This document shows positions 22,885-35,300 of a stretch of 64,000 nucleotides of DNA, piece after piece; the stretch's first letter is position 1; the number at the start of each line of letters is the position of its first letter. The translations under genes were made by a program, and so were the position numbers. The DNA is from Ahaetulla prasina. Taxonomy: Eukaryota; Chordata; Lepidosauria; Squamata; Colubridae. The notes beneath the pieces were generated by a model, which made no database searches, had not been told where the DNA came from, and worked only from the letters and a program-made list of their open reading frames with translations. The DNA is taken from assembly GCF_028640845.1 (NCBI RefSeq), contig NC_080541.1, positions 179,096,502-179,160,501 on the forward strand. Direction: 5' to 3'.

Positions 22885-24212
22885 TAGCTCTTTATCAAGA
22901 ACCTGTGAACAAGGCCTTTTGAAACAAGGGACCAAAAAAAAAAGAGAGAGAGAGAGTCCAGAAGACAATGCAAGGTAAAGAAGAAACTCTTTTAATTGCA
23001 GGCTGCTATGGGTTGTTACAGTATTTCTCCCATACAACAGAATTTTCCTGCTGACACAGGGTGCTTGGGATAGTAGTTACACTGACTATGGTGTATATGA
23101 GATAAGTCACTACAAATTGTGCTTCCCACTCACTCCCACCCCCATCCAGTTTCATGAGCCATATGTTTTCTAGTTTTTTTTTTCTATGCAGGCAATTCAG
23201 AAAATCCAGCAGCCTCCTTCCTCAAGTTCACCATCCTCATTTCATGTACAGGCTTTTCAGCATGGATTCAAGATGCAAGTCTGGGAGCCAATTGATCCAG
23301 TGCTGCAATATAAACTTAAATCTACACTACCTTCATCCTGACTCTTTTTCCATGAGATAGACTAATATAGCATTTAATTATTCTCCATCTTTCTGGATTA
23401 CTGTAAAATCAATGTATATTTGTTCTGTCCCAAAGATGTTTTGAATAACATCAATAGATTCAGGCAATCAAAGTTTATTCTGACAGCAGTTTCAATAATA
23501 TTGCAGTTTTCTGATTGTAAATGAAGATGACATATGTGAGACTTCCTTTTTTAAAAAAAGGGTTTTCCCGTTAATTCTCTATTACTAATATACTCTTATG
23601 ATATCGTCTATATACTCTATGACACAGGGCTATGGACTATAGTAGGTTGATGTAAATTCCTTGGTGGGAGCCAAGAAATCATACCATAGAGAGTTAAATA
23701 AGTATTACTACACGTTTATGGTAGGCACCATTTGTAGCTGCCTATAGGACCCAGTAGGACTTTAAAAAGCCTTACATTAAATACTATAAAAAGAATACCT
23801 AGTAAAATTTGACAGATTAAACATATTCTTCTTAAAGCCACCTGAGGTGTGTGGGAAGATTATGCATTAAGAGTGTAGGTTCACTATTGAACTTCCTGCT
23901 GCTTTTTTTTCTTGCTAGATGTTTTGTAAAAACTGCAGAACGTTTCAGTAATCTGAAAGCAGTGCTTAATTTCAAAATTACAGTCAATGAGACTGACTGG
24001 AATATTAGAACATTGAGGCAAAGCACAAATGATCAGCTGGTTAAAAAAAAACATCCAGAATAGAATTACTGTAGAACTGATAAGCACCAGCCTCAGTTCT
24101 GAGGTTGAAATTTCAGACTTGTAACATTTGGGTCTGAAAATACTAACCATCTTGAAGTAACTCAGCTTTTGGTGTGATGGCTTACAAATTCTAGAAGCTG
24201 CAATCACATCTC
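22885..24212. other. Intergenic, no feature seen
   Basis: A short (GA)n run near 22940. No gene recognised. Confidence 0.45.
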
Positions 24213-24220
24213 ATCTAAAC

Positions 24221-24344
24221 CAAGGCTGTCCAACCTTAGTAAGGCTTGTGAACTTCAATTCCCAGAGTTGAGGGAGGCTTGTGAACTTCAACTCCCAGAG
24301 TTGAAGTTCACAAGTCTTAAAGTTACTAAGGTTGGAGAGCCCTG
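24221..24344. mobile_element. hAT-like MITE, hairpin type
   Basis: 124 bp. Ends CAAGGCTGTCCAACCTTAG and CTAAGGTTGGAGAGCCCTG; perfect 8-bp target duplication ATCTAAAC (24213-24220 and 24345-24352). An internal repeat of CTTGTGAACTTCAA suggests a local duplication. Confidence 0.85.
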
Positions 24345-24904
24345 ATCTAAACGGTACTATCAGAAGGAAGGCTGAGTTAATTTCAGGAGGCTGCCATTGG
24401 TGTTCAATGTTGCTGACTTTACTATAAAATAATCCCACTATGTTTTTGTTTTACAGAATAATCTGACGCACGTTTAGGATTACCGTATGTGAGCAACAAA
24501 ATTTAGACGACTTATAGATGGCAAAAAAAAGTTTCTATGCTGCCATCCCATGGCCATATATAGTAACTAAGCGTGCCTATCTTTGCATAGAATCAGACAG
24601 ATAATATTGCCACCCCCTCCTTACTGTACTTCTATCATAATAATTCCATTTCACCTCATAATAATCTAACCACATATCATCCCACTGGGATTCATCACAT
24701 CCTCATTCGTTGTTTGCTTTATAAGTCTTTTTTAGAACCTAGAATGAGGTATATCTTGGGAACATTGACTCACTGACTAGAAGGATCAACTCATGATGGC
24801 AGAAAGTTGGGCTCAGTTTATGATGTCATAGGTGAGCCACGAATAGTTAGAGGATCCATTTGGACCTTAAGCATGAATATGGTTCAGGCAACTCATGCTT
24901 TCAG

Positions 24905-25110
24905 ATAGCAATAGCACTTAGACTTATATACCGCCCCATAGTACTTTAGGGCAGGGGTCTCCAACCTTGGCAACTTTAAGCCTGATGGACTTCAACTCCC
25001 AGAATTCTGGGAGTTGAAGTCCACCAGGTTTAAAGTTGCCAAGGTTGGAGAGCCCTGCTTTAGGGCACTTTTTGGGTGGTTTACAATATCCGCATGTTGC
25101 CCATCAGGTA
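24905..25110. repeat. Older interspersed repeat split by a MITE
   Basis: ACTTAGACTTATATACCGC at 24917 and GGGTGGTTTACAATATC after the insertion match the host repeat at 5132-5490. Confidence 0.6.
24952..25057. mobile_element. hAT-like MITE, near-perfect hairpin
   Basis: 106 bp whose halves are almost fully self-complementary, from CAGGGGTCTCCAACC to GGTTGGAGAGCCCTG. Perfect 8-bp target duplication CTTTAGGG (24944-24951 and 25058-25065). Confidence 0.9.
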
Positions 25111-27712
25111 TTTTTGATAAGAGAACTACATCATTCCAATGCTGGAAAGGCTGATCAAAGTGGAAGCCCCCAAAATTTAGAGGCCACAACTTGTTTCCAA
25201 GACAATAGTTATACGGTTGGCTCCAAGAAATTTAATATTTTGATTTTGGACCAAGATATAGGAAATGTACTGTATAGCAGATTGTTTCAGACAAGACTTT
25301 TAAATTGCAAAGACATTGCTTCATTCCTGGAATCTTACGGAGAATCTATATGAAGTTGCCTGCCATTTCAATCTTCTCATGGTCTCCTACTTCTGGAAGC
25401 ACATAAAATCAGTAGGAGTATTAGCATTAAAAGCATTTTCTTAGATTGCTGGGCTTATTCTTAGTAAGAAACATGAATATTATCAGACATGTTCCAGATA
25501 GGTTACAGGTAGCGATTCTCTTCTAGATACTTGTATTTACAAAAGCTGTAGGTTTTTTTTGCCTATCCCAAGTGGCTAGATAAGGTTTAGCTAAGGGGTA
25601 GCCCAGTGATGAATGGAAGAAAATAGTCTGCCTTTCCTACCTGGAGCCTTCTATTTGAGTTAAATCTCACTTTCCATAATTGCCAGCTTTGAGGTTGGTT
25701 AGTGTAATGTTGCTTGAGATAACAGCAATTTAACTCTGATAAATCCAGAAGGCACCAAGCTGGAAAGGCTCATTCCATCAAGTGAGCAGGAATATAGCAT
25801 ATTCATTAACTTCTATTTGCTATTTGTTTTACAAAGATTGGGCATATATGATCCTACATCTGTTAAGCAACAGGCCCTACATTATTCTACATTGACAGAA
25901 GATGATATCCCCTCCGCCATTATCCTTTTCTATGTTTTAGTTTAGCAGCATACAGTACATGACCATATTTTGGGCTCATTCTATTGGCAATATAGCTGAA
26001 CACAGGTCACAAATTAACGCAGCGCTTCAGTAATCCTGTCAGAATAAGCCAGACATTTACCTTGGTCCAAATCCACAGACATAGAATATCCATACAAAAG
26101 CAACAGAATGGCCTTGAAACAGATTATATTATAGGAAGAAAACTAACTCTAGTAGAACAAAGATAAGCACAACAGCAGATATGAGTCTTAACACAGAGAG
26201 ACTCGATGGATCAATTGCTCAAGGCGTCTAACACTTATTCCCATCACACCCCAGTTGCTGCTTAGCAAAATGCCACAATGAAATACTGTTACAGATTTTC
26301 ACAGAAATAATGACAGGAGTGCCCTTTTGTGCTCCACCCCCTCCCTCCCACCCCATGGGCAGCTCAGCAGGATGTGGTCACTAATCAGACACTAAAAAAT
26401 TATAAATATATCAAATGTACAATAAAATATATCTGTACAGCACTGAGAATGAAAATATTTCACTGATCACTTTGGAATATGTTTCTCATTTAACAGAATT
26501 TACACCAACATTTACAGAATAAATATACAATAGAAATAGAATCTATAGATTATTGTCTTCTCTCTTTATATATATATTTTATGTACAAACAACCAATATA
26601 GGTTTCTTCATCTTCCCACTGCCACTGATCATACACCACAAAAAAGGAAGGAAGTAAATGCTGTGGATCCATTGTGGAAACACTTTCCCTAGACAGGCTT
26701 CTTGAGAAGCCAGTAGAGGGGCATTACGTGAAATTAGCTCTTGTCAGCCCAATGGCACTTCAGACATGTCCCAAGGTGCACAGAGCAAATCAAGAATTTT
26801 GGGAATCTCTGACAACTTCCTTCCATGCAAAAGAAGAAGTCCTCAAGAGAACAATATGGACAGGAAAGGGAAACTCTGTATTCAACAATTAGCTTTTTCA
26901 ATGATTGCTTTTCACATTTTGCATGATCTCTAGACAACAGAGGCTGGCCAATATTTTTTTCCCATTAATGGAGGCCACAGGGGGAAAAATATCAAAAAAT
27001 AAATAAAAAAGATAGAAATGGAACCTTCTAGCAAAGATTTTTTTTATCCCTTCTTGATTGATTCTTTTTTTCATGACTCATAAAAAAATCAAGTATCCCC
27101 ATCTTAAAATGTAATGTTTACAATCTCTTTATAAAAAAAGAAAACAGTCCACTTAATTGCTCATAACACAAGCTCACATGATCCCTGTCAAAGATATACA
27201 GAGAATTCAGAAGGAAGAACAGGAAACAAAAATCTGCTGAAACCAATAATTATAACACTATTCTGAAAAGAACCTTTGTCCTAGAACTGTCAGTGTCTGT
27301 AGTATAATGAAGAAAAAGTAAGAAGGCTTAATGAAAACTACAAGCTCACCCTGATTGTCTTTCACATCTTAACCAACTAATATTGTTAATTTCTAAAACA
27401 GTAGTCACCACAAAAGATATTTCTAGGAGAAAGTTCACTCTGTGAACCCTCTTTAACTGCAGCATTGCTTCTAATTAATTGACTCCAGCAGTGACAATTA
27501 CTCTATCTTAATTACCCTGAAGTCAACTGTGACTTTTCTTTTGTAGCCTGAAAATAAACTTCACTGATCTATATAAGACTTGTTTGTAGTGTCTATAGAA
27601 CCGTCACATGCTTTGAAAAAGATTGGATGCAAGTGCTCTAAATCAGACAAGTATAGTACTATTATTTGTTAAAGCAGTCCAGCTCTCTGTGCGAACTTGG
27701 AGAAAGATGCTG
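25110..27712. other. Downstream flank or 3' UTR of SLC6A17, no gene
   Basis: Repeat-poor stretch without a coding frame. It could include the distal SLC6A17 3' UTR on the minus strand; the poly(A) site cannot be set from sequence. Confidence 0.4.
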
Positions 27713-27729
27713 CTCTTTAAACTTACATA

Positions 27730-28071
27730 ATAAAGGTAAAGGTTCCCCTTGCACATATGTGCTAGTCGTTCCTGACTCTGGGGGACGGTGCTAATCTCCG
27801 TTTCAAAGACGAAGATCCAGTGCTGTCCAAAGATGTCTCCGTGGTCATGTGGCCAGCATGATTAAATGCCAAAGGCGCACAGAACACTGTTCCCTTCCCG
27901 TCAAAGGTGGTTCCTATTTTTCTACTCGCATTTTTTACATGCTTTTGAACTGCTAGGTTGGCAGAAGCTGAGACAAGTAACGGGAGCTCACCCCGTTACG
28001 CGGCACTAGGGATTCGAACCGCTGAACTGCCAACCTTTCAATTGACAAGCTCAGTCTTAGCCACTACATCC
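27730..28071 (-). mobile_element. Sauria-type SINE (tRNA head, Bov-B/RTE tail)
   Basis: On the minus strand it starts GGATGTAGTGGCTAAGACTG (A box), has B box GGTTCGAATCC, and ends GGGGAACCTTTACCTTTA, the RTE/Bov-B type terminus. A 17-bp target duplication flanks it (27713-27729 and 28072-28088, one mismatch). Confidence 0.9.
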
Positions 28072-28088
28072 CTCTTTAAACTTATATA

Positions 28089-31000
28089 GGAGCCTTAAAA
28101 AGTTAGGGCTGTTTTAAGAAATAGCATAGAAGCTTCTACTTTCTGGGCACTTCTTTCAAATCTTTTTCAAAGTATGCAAAACTCTATAGCAGATAGTCAT
28201 GTGTAAAAATTAGTTAGGGCTGAAATAGCCTTTTTAACATTCATTGTACAACTGTCATAATTACCAATTCAGGGTCTATGATAGTTAAAAACAGAAACTA
28301 CCATAATTCTTATCCTCCTGATCATTAACTGCTTTGAAAGTTGTCTTCTTTCGAATTTTCATGTTTTGGAATATAGAACTATATAGGGAAATGTTAACAA
28401 GGTAATATCTGAATGAGTATTTAACTCCCGTGGGTGGAGTGAAAAGTATTCCTATAGTCTTAAAAATGATTGCAAGTGCTTCTGCATACTATTTGATTCA
28501 TATTCTTAGCTTGTTGTAATATATCTGCATAAATGACTGGAGAAAAGAATGAAGGGAAGTTGGAGTACATTAGCCAACCTTGTAGTGGAAATTGAAAAAC
28601 AGTGCCATACACTGGTACCCATTTGCTTCTTTGAGCAAGTGGCTTACCTAAACAAATGATCAAGAGATTACTACAACTTCAGATATTTCAAGGGTTGTCA
28701 TACAAATGATGCACTAATATGCCTTCTATATATAGGATCTAAATGAACAGGTTGATTTAAAAAAAGTAAAAGGAAGATTAACCATTAGAAAAAACCCATT
28801 GACAGAATAAGCTATTTGCTTGGGACCAACGCATGACCTGCATGAAAAGAGACTTCATAGCACATTACTGCTGGTGCTGAGGTACTAGGTTTCCTATATT
28901 TTTTTTTAAAAAGGATCTTCAGGATATTTGTGAACTCCAATTCCCATCAGCCCTAGCCAGAATGACCGATACTGAGCATTGATCAGACTTGACACTCTCC
29001 TTATCTCAAAGGCAAGCTTTCTTATTTATGAACTCTATCCTAATTCTATAATCCTGTCATCTGTAGCAGCTGGACCAGATTTCCAATAGCCATCATTTAA
29101 TGTAACTGATTCTAGTGGAATTATATTGACTAATATTCTAAAGATTTATTCCTGACTAGGAAACATGTAGAACTATCATAGAAAATGGCTTCTTTTCTTT
29201 TTCTTTTTGCAAAATTGGTGCTTTTGTAGGACTCAGATAAAATAACTAGTACAATAATGTGATACTTTATGACTGAACTAAAAAAAGACCAGAAACAGAC
29301 TGAAATATGAACTTAGCTACTTCCATTGTCTATTCAGATTGTAATATATCACAGGCTTACTTAAATAATATAGTATGTGGAAAAGGAGAAATTGAAGTAT
29401 AATTATACATAACCCTCCAGATTACCTAAATACTCTGAAGTCAAATCTGAACCCCAAGAACAAAAAGAGAATCCATTGTCTGCTGAAATAAATACAAATG
29501 CGGTGACCTCCTTAAATGCAGTGATACAGGCAAACCAAATCATCAGGAAACATTCTAGAAAGGATGTTACTGTAAAAATGCTAAGTCTCTGGAAAGTAGG
29601 ACATTCTTCATCATTTTCTTGACATCTTGACATTTCCCCACTGACACTTCATTGCCTCTATGGGAATAAACTAGTTGTTTTCCACTATTGCATAATGAAT
29701 ACATCCTGGATAATTGGGGTTCCTGACATTCATTTAATGCATTATGATATACTGTTCAGTGTTGGGCCACATTGTGCTCCCGAAGCCCAATGAATAGAAT
29801 GAGGTGGAGTTAGGACACCAGATCTTGGCTTCTGTTTAATTTCTGATTTATGCCGAACACAAATTCAAACCTTATTTCTTTATTCTGCCACTTAGTAAAG
29901 ACTTTGTAAAGTTAAGATATGTTGTATATTCAAAGCAAGATAAAAATCAGCCTTAACTGATGGTGGCAGGCACCAATACTCTGAAAATATCATAAGGAGT
30001 ATCCACTGACTAATCACCTTTTTAATTTCTCATAATGCCCAGACACAACTTTAAAGGTATTATTGGTGATTAATATTCCAGCAGATTCAGGCTCTCAATA
30101 ATGTTCAAAGCATAAGATTTTTCTTTTCTTTTTTTTGTATTTGTTTACTCCTAGAGAATTGTGTATAGCATTAGTCTCAGAAACTAACAAACAGCTGGCC
30201 ATAGAGAAGTAATCACATTTAAAGTAGCCTCTATAAATCTTTTGTACCATTACAGACATCTCTTCAAGATCTAGCCACTCAGCTCTCTGCAAATGAACTC
30301 TTAAAGCATCTTTTGAAAATGATTTATAGCTGCAACATATTTCTCCCTATATGTATTATTTTCTACTTTAAAAAAATCAGACTGTGGTACTTCAGTTCAC
30401 AAGTTGCAAACGGGGGAATATTTAAATATCAAAACTAGAGAAGGACAAAATAAAAAGGAAAGAGGGAAGTTGTTTAAAATGTTCATTAATTATATGGTTT
30501 ATCTGAATAACTTTGTAAAGACTTATAACAGTTAACTCTCACATATAAATTGTACAATTTTGGAGGAGGAGAATATTTAAAAACTGGTTTTAAAAATTGG
30601 CACTGCTTGTTTGAACCACTAACTGAATGTGACTAAGTGGGAAGCAAGAACTCTGCCACTAGACTTCTTACCAATTCTATCAATAGCTGATACTATGATT
30701 GATAATATGTTGTTATCTTCCTCACTGCAGTTAGAGGTAACAGTTTGAAGAAAATGTTTAAATTATCTTAGGTATAAAATACAAAACATAGTTTAGAAAG
30801 TTTGATAATCCCACCACACTTAATCTTGGCCGGGGGGGGCATAATTCCCATGTGCTATGTTGAAGGAAATGTGCTATCAATGTTTTTAATGTGCTTGTCA
30901 TTCCTTCCCAAATTATAATATAGGAAGATCCTCCCATGTATTTAGTGTGTGCCCACATAACAGGAGTAGAGAACCTGAAGCCCTTCAGATGTTGTTGCAC

Positions 31001-31979
31001 TGCAGTTCCCTGCATTCCTTATCATTAGCCTTCTTAGTTGATGCCAGTGAAATCTAACAGCCTGGAGAGCTACTGATTCTCTCCATCTCTATTGTAGAAA
31101 AGAGCTGCTACTAGAATAATTCTTACTATGCCCTATATTTCATAAAACATTTAATGTCAGTGTTTAATTAGAGTTCTGTAAATAATGTCATGAATGACAT
31201 TGTTAATTCTAGAAAAATACACTAATAGAGCTATGTTCCGGTTCTGACTGACACACATGGCACAAACCTGAATTTGTGATAGAGGAACACTGTGAGTCTC
31301 AGCAGCATGCATACCACGGCCAGCTTCACTGAAATAAACACCTTTCAGGGTTTTTTTTATCCATCTTCAGCAATAACATCACCAATCTCACATAATGCAA
31401 CAACAAGCATTCTAATGTGCTGTGTACATAAAATGTATCTTAGTGAAGAGTTGTAAGAACTCTTCACTAAGACTGTGCAACTTGGATATGGTCCTGGTAG
31501 AATACATATAGGGCTTTTTAAATCTTGTGCTATGAATAGTGGTAATTATGGGATAAAAGCCTCTTCTCCTAACTAAAAGTAAGGGATGGAGAAAGAGAGA
31601 GAGAGAGAGTCAGGAAACTAGCTGCTTCTTGTTTTCTTGTTTTGGCTGTTTCCTTATTCCATCTCTCTCCTCCAATCTTAGATTTTTTGAAACAGGTTAT
31701 CTGTGTTTTTCAATACCAATTAGCTAAAATTTCCCTTTTGCCCATAAGATTTATTGCAATGTCCTACGATTACTATTATTCACTGAGGAAAATTCTGGTA
31801 TTTCATTTGGAGAGCACCAGAAGGAAAGCAACTTTCCTTCTCAACCTTTTACCACTTGATATCATCTACCTCTGGTTGCTATGCATGATGGGAAGCTTTT
31901 TTTTAAAAAGAATGGATGTCCTCCTTCAGGACTATCTTCTCTTTCACCCGGGAAGTAGGGGAAGGCTACTGGTTGATGG
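28089..31979 (-). other. Probable SLC6A17 3' UTR and flank
   Basis: No coding frame and few repeats over 3.9 kb directly downstream of the SLC6A17 stop. The orthologous human 3' UTR is several kb as I remember, so much of this may be transcribed. Several AATAAA candidates on the minus strand; none can be chosen. Confidence 0.45.
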
Positions 31980-32348
31980 TCACAGTTCAGATTCAGGAGT
32001 GGTATCCATGAGGTACCCACTGCTGTAGCGTCCATTGGCAACATTGCTCATTTCCATTGGGGATGTGTTCCCGGGGCCCAGGTAAGAGCGATGCGCAGGC
32101 ATTGGAGAAGGGGTTTCACTAGGAACTTTGCTCAAGATGAAACGTGTCTCATCATTGTCTTCTAAGTTGGATATGTCCTTCATCATACGCCCCTTTTTGT
32201 ATGTGACTGACAGAGCATTAGAACCATCTGACAGCAGATGGAATTGGCGGAGGACAAAGATCACAGGCAGAGGAAGGGTGGCCAAGATGATCAGAGACAC
32301 AAGTATGCCCATTGCCCATTTGGGGTAATAGAGAAATTTCTCTGTCGC
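31980..32348 (-). CDS. SLC6A17: SLC6A17 coding exon 11 (last)
   Basis: Residues 604-725 and TGA stop (31982-31980). Acceptor CCAG at 32349-32352. Encodes the last membrane segment ([19 protein letters not shown]) and the cytoplasmic tail with [13 protein letters not shown], a serine/proline-rich part, and TPESEL at the end. Confidence 0.97.
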   Translation of the reverse strand, partial: ATEKFLYYPKWAMGILVSLIILATLPLPVIFVLRQFHLLSDGSNALSVTYKKGRMMKDISNLEDNDETRFILSKVPSETPSPMPAHRSYLGPGNTSPMEMSNVANGRYSSGYLMDTTPESEL

Positions 32349-35300
32349 CTGGAACGAAAAGGAAAAAGTAATTTGGCATATATTATTGGTATTAGGGATA
32401 CATTAAGTTAATTAGTTTAGTAGTTCTTTGGAACTAAAGCAAGCATAAAACCATTCCTCGTCCATCACCTTTTAGAGAAGGAACAGACGTTGAAAGGAGA
32501 TGTTTACAGGAATGAAACTGCTGCCAGTAAACAATATTCCTTTCCATTCATTTAATATAGGTAAGTTCTTCCTTTTCCGTGTCAACCTTTTGTCTGCTTC
32601 CTATTCACTATTCACTTTAGGTAGCTTACACCTCTAAGTATATAAAAATACAATTCTAGTAGTCTAAAGTCGGCTATGACTGGCAGAGTAAAAGCCAAAG
32701 GGACTCCTTTACCTTACCTTTATTCTTTCCCTAATATATGTACAATCCTTTCCTATTGTTGACTAGTGAGGATTTATTTTATTACTATAGCCACCCAACT
32801 CAACCAAGTCACTTTTGTTTGAAAAGTGATATGAAAAAAAGTGGCTTTCATAATCTAGGACCACTTTCATAATCTAGGAATTTCCTGCCAAAAGAATAAA
32901 TGCTTAAATCATTTTTCAGTCAATGTCTTCGTAGTGCCCTGCCAAAACATAATTATTTTAAAGCGTATGAAACTGTGATACGTAAAAATGGTGCTATCTT
33001 GAAGGATTACATCAGGGGTAGTCAACCTTTTTATACCTACCACCCACTTTTGTATCTCTATTAGTAGTAAAATTTTCTAACCGCCCACTGGTTCCACAGT
33101 AATGCGCCGTGTATCGTCGTCTGAGCATGCCGCTCGCGCATCATGGATTGGGTTGGGGGGGGCTCCGGCTACCAGCTCTGCTTGTCTGTTACAGCAGGAT
33201 GGTGTGGGGAGAGATGCACGAGCTATTCTGGGACGAGGCTCTTTTGTTTGCGGTTAGTTGTTAGTTTCACTTACGTAATGTGAACTAAACTTATGCGTGG
33301 GCAATACAAATAGTATATTTTCAGAAATGTAAATTGTCACGGGGAATTTTATGAAAACCTAATGAAAATGTTTTTAAATAATGCTATGAAAATTTTTTAA
33401 AAAGTCAATTAAATTTTAAAAAAAAGGAAAGTGCTTCAGTATCGGACAAAACCCCTACTGCCCACCATGAAAGCTGGAACACCCACTAGTGGGCAGTAGG
33501 GACCAGGTTGACTACCACTGGATTACATGAAGGGGGCGGAAAATATCACAGTGCTTTGGACCTCTAATGTACACTCAGCATACTGTTGTCAGAACAAGAG
33601 TTCTTTTGGCTTAATGTATATGGGCCCTGATCTAGAATTTACTTAATTTCATCAGCACTGAGGATTCAGTGGCTTTATTACTTATTGTCACACTGTTTAT
33701 GATCAACTGATAGGCAGCAGCCTATGCAAATAAAATGGATTGGTTTCATGCTGATGCACAGTTTATGGATTTGAAAATGTTGAGGTATAATTTATGCAGA
33801 CTCACCTCCTCTCTTATCCAGGCACTATAACCTGGTGGATTGACTGCTAGTTGAATTATACTGGCCGTCATCAGGCCAGCCATACAGATGGGTGAAATGT
33901 ACTTCCATGTATAAAAATAATAGCAAGAAGGCCGGAAACCCAGCATTTCTGTTAATTCCTGCATGAATCTAAAAAAGAAGAAATTGAACAGGTGAAGCAC
34001 AAATGCCAGATTTCTGTCTTTTTATTTCACACTGGATGGAGAAATTCAGAAATCAAGAAACTTTGCTGACATTAGAAAACTAAAAAAGAATAAAAAAATC
34101 TGAAGGTTTCACGATCAAGTAAGCTCATTATATAAAAAGTGGTTTTAGAAGCAAAAGAAGGAAGAAATATAAGAGCATCAATTCCACTGATTCCTTTTGA
34201 AAGAATTCTTACTTCTTAGTTCCATAAATCCAAGCCACAGTAATGTTCTCCAGGATTACCACAAGAGTGAGTGGCAGCGTTGCAGAGTAATCATCAAACA
34301 TGGTGACGAAATAGTTGCCTGAGCGTTGCACAAAGATCAGCCCCACGAGGAAAGCAAAAATGCAACAGCCAACTGTAATGAGCAGATGACAATTGTTAAC
34401 ACACATAACTTTCTCTCAGATGCAAGGGCTGTTATGTTGGTCTGGTTAACATATTTTGTTATGTTTGTCCTATGGATATAATTATACAGCCCCAAAAAAT
34501 AACACAGAAAATAAAGTCCTAAATAGAAGTTCACAAATCATGAATATAGTCCATACTGTGGAATAAATGAATGCACTTCTATTGTATGTTTAGGCATGAC
34601 AGAATTGGCATGTGCATTCAGTGGCAAAACAGGCAAATGAATGTAACAGTCCAAATGCAGGATCCAGCTGAACTTCTTATATATACGGTAAGAACTATTC
34701 TCTTACGCTAAGCAGTCCCTCTTAATCCCTATAGGGAAGCTAACTAAAGGAAGAACAGAGCATAGCATTTAGTGTTCCTCTGTTTAAAAACATGATTTCA
34801 GTGTGCATGCTTCCCTGAGAATAAGTAGCCATTGCAGAAAATGGGGATTATTTCCATAGGAGTTGCTTCCATGTAAACATGCAAAAGCTTGCAAAGTATC
34901 ATGGGACAAATAGTATAATTTATCTTTAGAGAAAGGTAAAACAAATTTTGCTATAAATAAGTCTGGGAGAAACTTGACTTAATGATGTGATGTATTGCAG
35001 AGAAATGTCTTTAATTTTACCTGAGCAAATCAGCAGATGGAACATATCACAACACTTACAGATTAGAGATGCTTCCAGTTAAGAATGTGTAGATTGGGTG
35101 AACTCAAGGTCAAGTTGAGTTGAACTCAAGGTCAAGCCCATAGACAACCCCCCCCCATTTATATGCTACATTTGGGCTGCAATTACATATATTATTTTAT
35201 CACAGTACATTTCACTGAAACCAGGAAGATTTACTTCCAAGTAACTATATTTAAAGTATGATGTAGTCACCAAACCGCTTTCCAAACACAGATCAGACCT

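Noticed and set aside
24602..25353. 105-codon frame at 25036-25353
   Set aside because: It begins inside a MITE and host repeat and has no family features.
27730..28071. tRNA gene candidate from the B box GGTTCGAATCC
   Set aside because: The tRNA-like head continues into an RTE tail with a target duplication, so it is a SINE.
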